64,000 nt of DNA, from the NCBI GenBank assembly GCA_963691705.1, contig OY829544.1:5401501-5465500 (forward strand), written 5' to 3'. The stretch comes from Viola odorata. Lineage: Eukaryota > Streptophyta > Magnoliopsida > Malpighiales > Violaceae. A program made the translations under genes and the position numbers. The notes beneath the pieces are model-generated. The model ran no database searches. It had not been told where the DNA came from and saw only the letters and a list, made by a program, of their open reading frames with translations. The stretch's first letter is position 1; each line of letters begins with the position of its first letter. This document shows positions 35,390 to 45,353 of this stretch, one piece after another.

Positions 35390-35397
35390 ATCACGAA

Positions 35398-37079
35398 AGA
35401 GATTCGAATGTGTAAACGTTACCTTTTATCACTTTACAAGGAGTACTTGTACGTAAAACCAATTCACCAGTTGCAATTAGCATCAGCAATTAATGGTTTA
35501 ATATTCTTATTTAAGTCTATACATATAAAGCAAAATAAATTCAACGAATAGAAATTCGTCTTTTATAAATAGCTATTTCTGATTAAAATGCTTAACTGGA
35601 AATCATAATCGACAATGACTGGTCCCTTAATTAAGTAAATAAAGTGGTGGGGATGATGATCAATCAATCCAAAAATGTCGTTTATTCAAATATTCCTTTT
35701 ATGTACTTACTACTTACCCTGTCTGTCATCACAGTACTTTGTGGGCCATAAAGTCAATTCAATTGCACCCACACCTGTAGTCATGAGTGACTACAAAAAA
35801 AAAAAAAAGATTTATTAAGGAAGTGATCACGTACCCGTGAACCAAATTTTGGCTACGTTTTTTTAAAAAAATAAAAAAATAAATTGAGTGCTATGTTTTG
35901 GACAATTAGCTCTTTATAATAATAATAATAATAATATCAATTTATACTAAACATTTACTCCTTTATTATTTATCAAAAAATATATACCAAATGCTAGATT
36001 CAAAATTAATTAAATAACATATGAAAGCTCTTTTTTAGGTTCAAATCCTTAGACAAATGGTGTTAAATAGACTATCATAATATATTAAGGAAGTAACTAC
36101 TACATTGAAAAGTTTTTACTTGAATAAGCTCAATATCTATTTAACTCGCTAGTAATTTTGATATGTTGATGTCTTTTTTAAAACAATTCACTAGTAATGA
36201 CTGTCATACACGTATATGATTGTCGGCGAATATGTATACTCCTACCTATATATAAAATAATAAAATATATTAGAGATTAAATCACCGACAAATATTCTAA
36301 TTGATAAAAATTGGAGAATATATTCAGTCGTTTGTCTGATTGACTTTAAAAGTGATAAATTTGGTTAAAACTTTAGTACAACTTGTTAAAATAAATAAAT
36401 TACTTTTGCAAATTAATGGACTTGTTCATGATCATGCCTTTGTTTGTAATGATAATTTGGATTCTTAGTTGTTTTATGATATAACATCTCTTCCCTTCAA
36501 TTAATTCATTAGTGATCATATTGTAAAATTTAAAACATTAGGATGGCGCTTTTGATTCATTTACTAGTCAACTTGTTACAAGGAATATATATTATTGCCT
36601 GTGAAGAATTTGAGCAAAAGGAATCTGATGGGCCCATCCATATATTAATTTGCAAAAGTTGCAATTATTTCACCGTGGCCAAATTTATGATCACATCAAA
36701 TGCGAGTAGAGTTTTTTTTTTTCACATTTAAATTTCTTTATTAACTTTGATCCCTCTTTTTTCACGTTAATAAAATAAGAAAAGAAAAATGCAATCCAAT
36801 AAAAAGGAACAAATTATCACTAAGATAGTGATCAATATTATTAATAACACTTGCATTAATATATATAAAATTAACACTCATGATTGAGCCCTCCCACCAC
36901 TCTATACCCAAATAACCAAGACCACAACATTAACAATAACAAAAGCCACGACATGCATGAAACGAGAACCGTTTCACCTAATTAGCAAACACAAACCACA
37001 CAAAACAAAACAAAACTTAGCTTATTTATGACATAAATCGATCACAACACATTTCTTAACCTTCTTTGTCTTCTAAGAA
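35398..37079. other. AT-rich intergenic DNA and 3' region of the HyPRP gene at 37080
   Basis: No gene seen. It includes an (ATA)n run at about 35916-35935 and the probable 3' untranslated region of the neighbouring minus-strand gene just below 37080. Confidence 0.5.
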
Positions 37080-37967
37080 TTAATTAAGAGGAGGGCAAGT
37101 GAAACCAGGAGGAGGAGTCATTCCACAAGTGATGAGGACTTGAAGAGCAAGAGGGATGAAGATGTTAAGGTTAAGAAGCCTAAGCCGAATAGTAGTGCAA
37201 AGGCAAATGGCTGCTTCAAGTGAAAGCAACCCTTGAATCACAGGACAACATTGATTCTGAATAGGGTCACCTAACCCTATATGCACCAAACCTCCCAAAA
37301 CATCCACACAAGCTCCTAACTTCAGTGCATCAATGGGACACGTTGCCTGAGTAGGCGGCGACGGTGTTGGTGGAACTGGGACATTTCCACCACCACCACC
37401 TCCTCCTCCTCCTCCGCCACCTCCTCCTCCTCCACCTCCACCACCTCCACAGCTACCGCATCCAGGTGGAGGTTGGACGACCACAGGAGGGTTTGTGATG
37501 GGTGGTATTACTACCACGGGAGGGTTTGTGATGGGTGGTGTGTAGACTGGTGGGGGGTTCACGATGATCGGTGGATAGACGACTGGAGGGTGTTTGGGCA
37601 CAGGAGGGTTTGTGATGGGTGGTGTGTAGACTGGTGGGGGGTTCACGATGATCGGTGGATAGACGACTGGAGGGTGTTTGGGCACAGGAGGGTTTGTGAT
37701 GGGTGGTGTGTAGACTGGTGGGGGGTTCACGATGATCGGTGGATAGACGACTGGAGGGTGTTTAGGGTGCGGAGGGTGCTTGGCCGATGGTGGTTTCGGG
37801 TGGGGAGTTTTGGGGTGAGTCGGGCGAGTTGGTGGACGGTAAGTTGGTGGGCGGTAAGTTGGTGGGTGGGGCTGAGAGCAAGGAGCGCAAGCGTAAATGG
37901 GTGGCAAAGATATTGCCATGAAGATCATGGAGATGAAAAACATGGCTGCAACTTGACTAGAACCCAT
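37080..37967 (-). CDS. Large hybrid proline-rich protein with repeat linker and polyglycine run (8CM)
   Basis: A single-exon gene for 295 residues, starting at the ATG complementary to 37965-37967 (MGSSQVAAMFFISMIFMAIS), chosen over an upstream non-ATG extension. A signal peptide covers residues 1-26. A long linker follows: H/P-rich, with THPKTPHPKPP and a 28-residue unit (KHPPVVYPPIIVNPPPVYT...) repeated three times. Next is a glycine run of more than 20, then PVPPTPSPPT, then the eight-cysteine domain (CPIDALKLGAC..CC..CLC..C..C) ending CPPLN. It is HyPRP class with an unusually long linker, probably a cell-wall structural or wall-membrane protein. Tyr-rich PPVYTPP motifs could support wall cross-linking; that is inference. 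TATA at 38045-38052. Confidence 0.93.
   Translation of the reverse strand: MGSSQVAAMFFISMIFMAISLPPIYACAPCSQPHPPTYRPPTYRPPTRPTHPKTPHPKPPSAKHPPHPKHPPVVYPPIIVNPPPVYTPPITNPPVPKHPPVVYPPIIVNPPPVYTPPITNPPVPKHPPVVYPPIIVNPPPVYTPPITNPPVVVIPPITNPPVVVQPPPGCGSCGGGGGGGGGGGGGGGGGGGGGNVPVPPTPSPPTQATCPIDALKLGACVDVLGGLVHIGLGDPIQNQCCPVIQGLLSLEAAICLCTTIRLRLLNLNIFIPLALQVLITCGMTPPPGFTCPPLN
37387..37452 (-). repeat. Polyglycine-coding GGN run
   Basis: On the minus strand a run of over 20 consecutive GGN codons (GGAGGTGGAGG type), with mixed third bases. Such runs are length-variable in related alleles. Confidence 0.85.
37512..37763 (-). repeat. 84-bp in-frame tandem repeat, 3 copies
   Basis: Three nearly identical 84-bp units (28 codons each) containing TGGGTGGTGTGTAGACTGG and ACGATGATCGGTGGATAGAC on the plus strand. 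Near-identity suggests recent expansion or homogenisation. Confidence 0.9.
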
Positions 37968-38044
37968 GGCTGTTTGGTGTATTAGCAAGGGTTCTTGGTT
38001 TTGGTATTAGGGTTTCCACTAAAAAAAACTTCAATATAATAGGG

Positions 38045-38052
38045 TTTATATA
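38045..38052 (-). promoter_or_regulatory. TATA box of HyPRP gene at 37080
   Basis: Minus strand reads CTATATAAACCCT about 80 bp before the chosen ATG, which supports that start. Confidence 0.75.
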
Positions 38053-38059
38053 GAGATGA

Positions 38060-38890
38060 TCTTTTTGACCAACCCGTGACATAATTTACTTTTCTCGTAA
38101 AAAAAATGAAAAGAAAAAGTTGTGGTAAATTTTATGTGAAAAGAACTGACATGGAAAGGGACAAGAAGGTGCATTATATTAGCTAAAATTAATACATGGG
38201 GAAATGGTTAGAGTGCAGAAGATTTCTCAAGTTCTGTGAAAATGGAAAATGGAGGAATTTGGAGTGTTGTTGGTGGTTTGCAAACTTCAATGATGGATCC
38301 GTGACTGTGGGCTCAATTCAATCCGTGAACTTAAGTTGTTTGATCTGTTTTTTCGATCTTTTAGCTTCTTTATTTTTCTCCATTTTCTTATTATATACTC
38401 CTTCCGGTTTTTTTTATCTATCATTTTAGTTTTTTTCACGCAGATTAAAAGCTACATACTATCGTCTAACGCATTCCAGTTTTGTCATTTTGTGTAAAAA
38501 AATATTAAAAAATGAATAAAATTGATAAAGTGGTAGCTATCAAAGTTTGGTTGGTACTGACAAACAGGCATGTAGACAGCGGATGGCAGAAAAAATAATA
38601 TTAAAAAATAAAAAAGTTATTTTTTGTCAAAAACAATAGTTCTTTTTCACCACTATTTTTAAGCTAGAACGACAAATAAAAAGAACTGGAGGGATGCTTT
38701 TCTTCCCCTTCTAAGACTTGTCATCTTCTAACACAATTTTCTTTTTATTTACGAACATGTGGCTAGTGCCATCTGTTGGTGTGGTGCTTTCACCTATTAA
38801 AAAAGTTACCAATTAAGCACATTTTATATATTAGGAAATTGATTTTGGTGCGAACAATTAGATAAGACGCTATACTAATTATATATGTTC
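38060..38890. other. Intergenic DNA upstream of the HyPRP gene
   Basis: No gene recognised. Around 38395-38430 and 38690 CTCCTTCCGG/CTGGAGGGATG-type ends, inverse to each other, suggest an old Stowaway-like or related MITE relic of ~300 bp. Confidence 0.35.
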
Positions 38891-38904
38891 ATCATCATTT
38901 GGTT

Positions 38905-39143
38905 TCTCTAATTTTTTCTCAGGCATGATTAATCATGTTAGAATAATCTGAACCGTTCAATAAAATTAGATGGATGAGATTCAAAATTTAAATCATTAAT
39001 TAGTTGACCAATCAATAAAATTCAACAAATGGTTAACTCATTAATTATTTAAATTTTTATCTCATCCGTCCAATTTTATTGAACGATTCAGATTTCTCTA
39101 ACATAACTGGTCATGTTTAAAAGAAAATTAGAAGAGCTCAATC
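38905..39143. mobile_element. Fold-back MITE
   Basis: Long inverted arms: TAATCTGAACCGTTCAATAAAATT on the left (given in parts: AATCTGAACCGTTCAA, then TAAAATTAGATGGATGAGAT) returns inverted as ATCTCATCCGTCCAATTTTA and TTGAACGATTCAGATT on the right. Outer arms TTTCTCTAATTTTTTCTC and AAAAGAAAATTAGAAGAG also pair. The whole could form one hairpin. Non-coding. Confidence 0.75.
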
Positions 39144-39599
39144 CGTTGACCATAACTAAAATAATTTTTTTCCTTTGTTTGGTAAGGGAATTTCTTTTTC
39201 ACTCTAGAAATTAAAAGATAAATATGGTACACCATTATTAAGGTGAGAATATTGCACATAGAATGGTAAATTTTCGTCCATCATATATTTATTTATCTTG
39301 TTGCTAAGCTGGTCCATCCTCTGCTACTATATGGTATCTGTGGACAAGTGGGTAGTAGGCTAGTAGCTAGGATGATGGCATGGCAGGCTTACAATTTGCA
39401 ACGCTGGAGCAGGCGTGCATTATTTCTCATGGTTCATTTTACGAAGTAAACATGTGAATTCCTGTTCTTTTCTTTTCTTTTTTATCCATTGTAAGTAACT
39501 TTATATATATGTACTGTTACTATATGCATGTATATATAATTATTATAATATTATAGATCACCTCGAACTTTCTTAATTTTCTTTTTCTTTTGTGTAAAA

Positions 39600-39674
39600 A
39601 CTTTTTTATGCCTGGTTGTATACTATTATTCCCCTCAATGAAATTACTGGTTCATTAAAAAAAAAAAAAAATGC
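39600..39674 (+). mobile_element. Short LINE-type 3' tail with poly(A)
   Basis: CAATGAAATTACTGGTTCATT followed by 14 A resembles the tails of the LINEs ending at 297 and 34391. No coding remnant is attached. Confidence 0.35.
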
Positions 39675-39844
39675 GTATTCTAGTTTTAATCATTAGTTCT
39701 TTTGTAACTTTTTAAAATAGGCTGACGATTTATCGAGGAATGAAAGTCATGGGGAACATGACAAACAAGAGAGTTACTGCACAAGTAAAAACAGCAAGGA
39801 TAATAAAAAAGAAACAGCACTACTCAGGCAAGCTGACAAGAAAA

Positions 39845-40125
39845 CGAAACTGCTATCTATCTTGCACACCCCGACCCCGCCACGATTCTAGCCAAGCAGG
39901 AGAGATGATCATCTGCATGGGCGAGTAAGGGAAAGCAAGCGCCCAGCTCTTGATCCACCGGCGCCAAGTCCCGAAAATAACTCGCCCCGAACGGAAGGAG
40001 CAAGGATTAACATTGTTGAAAACCTTGCTATTGCGTTGATTCCACCACATATGCCACAACACAACGTAAATAAGCATCTTCCACATCAAGTTAGCTTGCT
40101 TGGTCCTCCAGTCAATCAGCCCGAA
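39845..40125 (-). mobile_element. LINE C-terminal fragment
   Basis: Minus strand reads LIYVVLWHMWWNQRNSKVFN and ends PAWLESWRGRG before a stop, the typical C-terminal tail of a plant LINE ORF2 (LWHIW..RN..VF). It ends abruptly at the truncated LTR element beginning at about 40130. No poly(A) is visible at its left end. Confidence 0.65.
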
Positions 40126-40129
40126 TGTT

Positions 40130-43100
40130 TCATCCTCTGCCTGTTACACCTTATATCTGCTTCAAGACCTAGACACCAGTAGTCACTAAATAGCACCTTG
40201 TGAGCATTTGAGCCTTCATGCCTATATTTATTGTTTGAGTGATAAATACATGAGTAGGTACTGGCTAGGTTTGCATGATACCCCTGGGTGTAGACACGAT
40301 TAGACATAGGAAAGTAGCAAAAAGACTAAGTCTTCGCATCAAATTGTTCTTTCATTTTTTTTCTTCTATTTCACTCATCTTGACCCCAGTACCCCTCTTT
40401 TTCCTCCATTCTAACCATTTTTCTTTGATCTTTCTCTTGGCAGGTGAGCGGTGTTGTTGGGAGCACTATAGAGGGCTAGACTAGAGGAACGAAGCAACAA
40501 AGGCGAAGTGTGGGGATCCCCCAAATTCAAGGCCCCGAAGATGGCACAATTTCAAGACCTCGACGCTAAACGAAGAAATCAAGGGCAGAGCAGAACCAAA
40601 AAACACTTCTCCCACCAGCACAAGTGTGGGGAAGTGAAATCAAATTATCCAGCCCCCGAAGAACAAGGTCTCAATCCTCAACATCTAAGTCCCTCTTCTC
40701 TCTCTAAAAAAAAAAAAGACAAACAAAACAATATATATAATAAAAGGGAGAAAGAAGGGACCAAGTTCGAATCATGAAGGAAGAAGAGGAAAATCAACAG
40801 CCAGCGTCCATTCAAGGCCCCAAACGAAGTATACAAAGATCCCCATCAAAGAAGAAGAATCTAGTCTAGCTTTTGCCCTCAGCAACATTGTCTCACCATT
40901 TCGACTTTTTCCTGCTAAGGGAGCGTCCAGGTTTGAGTTGGTTTCACCACCTCCTCATTTCACTTCCTTACTCTCCCTCTTACCCATTTTTTCTTCCCCT
41001 TATGTTTCATTCCTCCAATTTTTCTATTTCCTCTCATCATTTATTTCCCTTGCTCTTCCTTCTTGCCCTGGATGCGGAGTCTTTTGATTGTTAAATTGCC
41101 TATGCATGTGTCTGATGTACTCGGATTGATTTGCAAACTTGGTTTTGTGCTGCGTTTTCTGCATACTTGAGTGTTTAAACACCTAGCCTTGTTCACGAGT
41201 GTGAGTGCAAACACGTATCCATGTGAGGACTGCTGGTGAATAGGCTAATGTGGAAAAGTCTTTTCTTAAGGGTCGTTATCCTTCTAATCTGATGCAGGTG
41301 TTCATCTAGGTAGAGTTTGTTTCTATTCGGGGTCCCGACTGTTTAGTAGCATGCTTATTCTTTGTGCTATGGTCAAGTGTGCTAGTTCTATTTTGGGGTT
41401 AGTTTTAAATTTTGTGAATGCTCGAGGGCGAGCATTGGGCAGTGTGGGGATTATTTGATAGCGTATTTTTATGCATGATTTTCCCTTCATTATCTTGTTG
41501 ATTTAAGGCATGATTCTGCTAATATACCTTTGATTTCATCACTATTGCAGATCTAGGTCTAGAAAGGGAGTTTATGCGAAAATACGCGTTTCGGGAGCAT
41601 TTTGTACGGATTCGAGCTTCAAGACCAGAGTCGAGGTCCCGATACCAAGATGGCCTTCAAGGTCCCGACGAGGATTCTCTATTCGAGACCCTGAAGGGTG
41701 AAGAACGACATTTCTCCGTGTCCTCTTACCGAAGCCTCCACGTGTCCCCTCCGACACTTTTCAGAGAGTCCTGCACAATTCCCAGAGTTTATCTCCATCA
41801 GCCCAAGTCAGCCCTTGAGCACTGTCAAGACCTGCTCCCAATCTGCCAAAGCTGGACAAATCAGACCTCTGCCACCAGCTTTGTATTTTTCAGCTTTATG
41901 CTTTAGGGAGCATGTTTGCTTTGTGCTAGGCTTTCTTTAAATGCATTTTGTCCCTAGTTAGGATAGGAGATATTTTGTGCTTGGAGTTCTAGCTTAAAAG
42001 GAGCATCCAAGGAGTAGTTTAGGACATCTTAGATCAACACTTCATCTTAGCATATTTCTTACTCTTATAAAAATACTCTAGTTTTTGTTAGCATTCTTCT
42101 CCTTAGCCGCCGGGCTTGAAACGTTTGGGTAAACAATCGGTGCATTGCTCCGACTTTTAGTAGTGAAGTTTTCTTCCCTTAAATCTATTTCTTTATTTAT
42201 TATGCTCTCTACTTTTATGATTAATTTTCCTTCAAGCATGAGTAGCTAAGTCCTTAATTCTTAGCAAAGGTAATTCACGGGTTGTAAGGGCAGATTCGAG
42301 GCCTAAACGTGCTTAATATATTCTTGCTGCCATATTCAATTGCTTGTCATTTTAATTACATTTTCACTTGGGGTAATTAGAGGCTTGATCAACTGATAAT
42401 TTCTTTGAGTGATTGCTGTCATCCATGCGATAAATACGGAAGGAAAGTTGCATGGTATAAGTAGGCACCTAGTATAGTAGTAACTGTGCTGAAATGGTCT
42501 CGACTAGCTAGGGTGAGTAGTTGATTAGAGCGGGGTCACGAGCCTGACAAACTGAGGGACCTTTAGCTCTAGCTGTGTCTTTTCTTATCTTCATGGGCAG
42601 CCTGAATATGACTCTCCCGCATTCGTGCCTGGAGAGATGGCGGGCTGTAAAGACTACCTCATATGTGGAAACATGGGGTAGTTTCTCTTAAGAGAAAAGT
42701 AGGGGATATCTGAGGAATCTGGTCCCCATGTCACTTCTATGATTGCATGAATAGAATATTTCTGTGCTGATGACGATCAGGCACCCGAATGCAACCTAAG
42801 ATCCCTCTCTATCTGACTAATTGTGTTTATTTGTCTCTCTGATTCATTATTCTGCTCTTGATCATCAATTTGCTATCTTTTATCTTTCGGGACCCCGAAT
42901 CAAGTTTCACGTTCGAGATCCCGATTACTGCTTTCTTAGTTAGAATTGTTAGCTCTAACTCTCTCTTGGCTAACTTGCTTAGTCAAGTAAAACCCCCCTA
43001 TTTGTTACATATCTGCGCTTTTGTTCTGTGTTTCCATTGAAGACCTTGAATCAGTCTCTCTCAATCCCTGTGTTCAACCCTGACTACCACTGTACACATT

Positions 43101-43153
43101 ATCAATTGTGCACATATTTCCAGGCATTATAAATTGTATTTGAGTGACGATCA
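40130..43153 (+). mobile_element. 5'-truncated family-A LTR element (internal part + 3' LTR)
   Basis: Internal sequence 40130-41455 matches the interior of the intact element in the same relative order (GCACCTTGTGAGCA, AGCCTTCATGCC, GGCTAGGTTTGCATGATA, GGGTGTAGACAC, GTCTTCGCATCAA). It ends with GGGCAGTGTGGGGATTATT, a polypurine tract. The 3' LTR follows at 41456-43153. The 5' LTR and primer site are missing; the left edge abuts a LINE fragment. No coding region. The LTR is clearly diverged from the 14563-19588 copies, so this is another subfamily. Confidence 0.8.
41456..43153 (+). repeat. 3' LTR of the truncated family-A element (1,698 bp)
   Basis: Starts TGATAGCGTATTTTTATGC, with TATTGCAGATCTAGGTCTAG near the start, ATGAGTAGCTAAGTCC and CATTCGTGCCTGGAGAGATGG blocks, and an end at GAGTGACGATCA. 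The end matches GGGTGACGACCA of the solo LTR at 29501, which places both in one subfamily. Confidence 0.8.
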
Positions 43154-43202
43154 GGCACCTAGTCTCATGGACCATTTGACGTCCGAAGAGACACCACGTA
43201 CG

Positions 43203-43626
43203 GATTAAATGACATTTTAATTATCTTATGTACTTTAATATTTTATTTAATCACCTTTATACTAATTATTTGTTTAATAACTCTTTACATTTTTTATTTA
43301 ATCACTTTCTACTATAACTGAATGATGACATCACTCAATTTTTATCCAAAAAAAAATGTCACATCAATAATAAAATGTCACTTGTTAAGTGTCGCATCAC
43401 CATGTCATCACGGCCATGTGGGATGTGTCACGTTACTATTTGAAGGTAAAATGATGACATGGCAAATGTCACATTATTACGTGTGCTAATGTGGCATATT
43501 GCTAACATCAGGGAGGTAATTAAACAAAACGCCACAAGTACAGGGGGTAACTAAACAAACAATTAGTATATGGGGTGATTAAATAAAATATTAAAGTACA
43601 ATAGTAAAATGTTATTAAATCGTACC
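43203..43626. mobile_element. MITE with long terminal inverted repeats
   Basis: The left arm GTACTTTAATATTTTATTTA followed by ATCACC returns inverted as GGTGATTAAATAAAATATTA then AAGTAC on the right. The outermost arms GGATTAAATGACATTTTA and TAAAATGTTATTAAATC also pair. The interior holds several ATGTCAC/GTGACAT words. The ~50-bp arms suggest a Mutator-type MITE; the 9-bp target duplication was not confirmed. Confidence 0.7.
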
Positions 43627-44515
43627 TTTAATGTTAGAAATATCCATTTTATTTTATTAGGTTATATTTAGTTTTTATTTACAAGAAATTTTCAAGTGTT
43701 AAGAGCTTAAAAAAATGAAGGGAAAATGTTATATTAGCACCATGAATTTTTTTCTCTTCATTTAGCACGAAATGCTTAGGTTGTTAGAAATCTACACCCA
43801 TTTTTGTTCCGTTTTTTAAGTTGGTACTCAACTTTTTTCTTCCTAAACAGCCTAACACAAAGTGTCAACTTTTCATTTGATTTTGACTAACATAATTATA
43901 CTAGTTTTTTCAAAAATAGTTATGTATATGCGCGTTAAACATTTTTTGCTATTAATAAAATGAGGAAGAGTATCTTATACCAAATAAAATAATAAATTAA
44001 ACCAATAGGTTAATGATAATGTTATCCCAACACAATTTAGGTTTTTTAAATAAAATTATAAAAAAAATTATTCTCGAATTTATTTCTTTATTTTGAACTT
44101 TCAGGGTTATTTTTAAAAAATTTATACAAAAGTCTAGAAATTTTTGGTTTTATTTCTTTTTTTTTGTAACTTTTTAAAAATTTCTAACGAGGTTATTTTA
44201 TCTTTAAAAAAATTGAAGGACTAGGATATATACGTGGTGTAGTACTCATGTTTAGACCATTAATCTTTTAACTTTCTCTTGTGGAATGTTGAATTAAAAT
44301 GTTGATTACAAATGGAGACAATACTGTTTCTTGTTATTTATTCTTTGATATATTTTTGTTACTACATTCCTTTTGGTATTTTGCCGTGTCTATGAAACCA
44401 CATTATAAAAACTCTTCGATTAATGGGAAACTTTTGCAAGAAGAGGTGCTAGTCCAAAACCACCGTACAACAAGTTCCGCGGTAGACTGACATGCTAAAT
44501 TTACTCTGCTGAGAT
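43627..44515. other. AT-rich intergenic DNA
   Basis: No gene or clear repeat recognised. Confidence 0.5.
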
Positions 44516-44516
44516 C

Positions 44517-44517
<1 letters not shown>

Positions 44518-44586
<69 letters not shown>

Positions 44587-44601
44587 ATAATAATAATAAA
44601 A
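44518..44601. repeat. (ATT)n microsatellite with inverted (ATA)n tail
   Basis: More than 20 uninterrupted ATT units (to about 44584), then ATAATAATAATAA. The two halves can pair into a hairpin. Confidence 0.95.
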
Positions 44602-44674
44602 AAGATTGTTAATTTAGTCCATATATTATGAAATTTGTCTCATCATATCTATTTGTTTTAGTTACTATTTAATA

Positions 44675-44900
44675 CTCCCTCTTTCCTTGAAAGAATGACG
44701 TTTATTGTTCCGGTACGCATCTCAAAGCGGCCGGAACAGTCACTATTTGACCCTAAAAAATTCCGCATTTTTTTCCGAACGTACATTAGTCCGTAACGTA
44801 TTTTCGAAAAAAAGTTAGGGGCCAAATAGTGACTGTTCCGGCACCCGCCTTGAGATGCGTACCGGAACAGTAAACGTCATTCTTTCAAAAAAGGAGGGAG
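44675..44900. mobile_element. Stowaway-type MITE, 226 bp
   Basis: Starts CTCCCTCTTTCC and ends GGAGGGAG, flanked by TA on both sides (44673-44674 and 44901-44902), the Tc1/mariner target duplication. The arms are paired for about 90 bp (AATGACGTTTA...TAAACGTCATT; GTTCCGGTACGCATCTCAA...TTGAGATGCGTACCGGAAC; AACAGTCACTATTTG...CAAATAGTGACTGTT), so it is almost a full hairpin. Confidence 0.93.
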
Positions 44901-44907
44901 TAATACC

Positions 44908-45353
44908 TTTAGGGGATTTGGTTAAGGTATTCTAGAATTATCTTGTCAAGACATGCCATCTTAGAATCTCAGCAATTAATACCTCATTTGGTAAACACAA
45001 AATTAGGGATTCCTAAAATCATAATAATTACGTTTGAAAACTTTTTCCTTAACTAAGGTAAAATAGAAGGAAAAATGGATACTTCCAAAATAGGTAGTAT
45101 TCTAGAATTGTCCCGTAGAAAGGGAAAATAAAATTTTAGTTATGAAAAAATTATCCATCCACTTTCTAAAATATTTAAACATGATATTGAACAAAAATTT
45201 AATGCTCTATTATATTTTGGATTATAAAAAAATAATTTCTAACAAGTTTGCATTATAGCAAATAGCATTATTAAAATCAAAAATCATTTAAATTTGTATA
45301 AGGTATTTTTGACAAATGTAATTGGCATACAATATTCTATTGCTTAACCAAAT
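44908..45353. mobile_element. Possible MITE, right end disrupted by a family-B solo LTR
   Basis: The left end GGGGATTTGGTTAAGG pairs with CTTAACCAAAT at 45344-45353, and TATTCTAGAATT pairs with AATATTCTAT nearby. The LTR beginning at 45354 sits directly at the right arm, so the final few bases of the MITE would be displaced beyond 46777. Ends are not certain. Confidence 0.4.

Noticed and set aside
36543..36731. 62-codon open frame after a weak ATG
   Set aside because: No domain, AT-driven composition, ends in a poly(T) run; probably chance.
37473..37985. Plus-strand open frame of 170 codons rich in Trp, Asp and Arg
   Set aside because: It is the exact complement of the HyPRP repeat and linker; its periodicity comes from the 84-bp repeat of the real gene.
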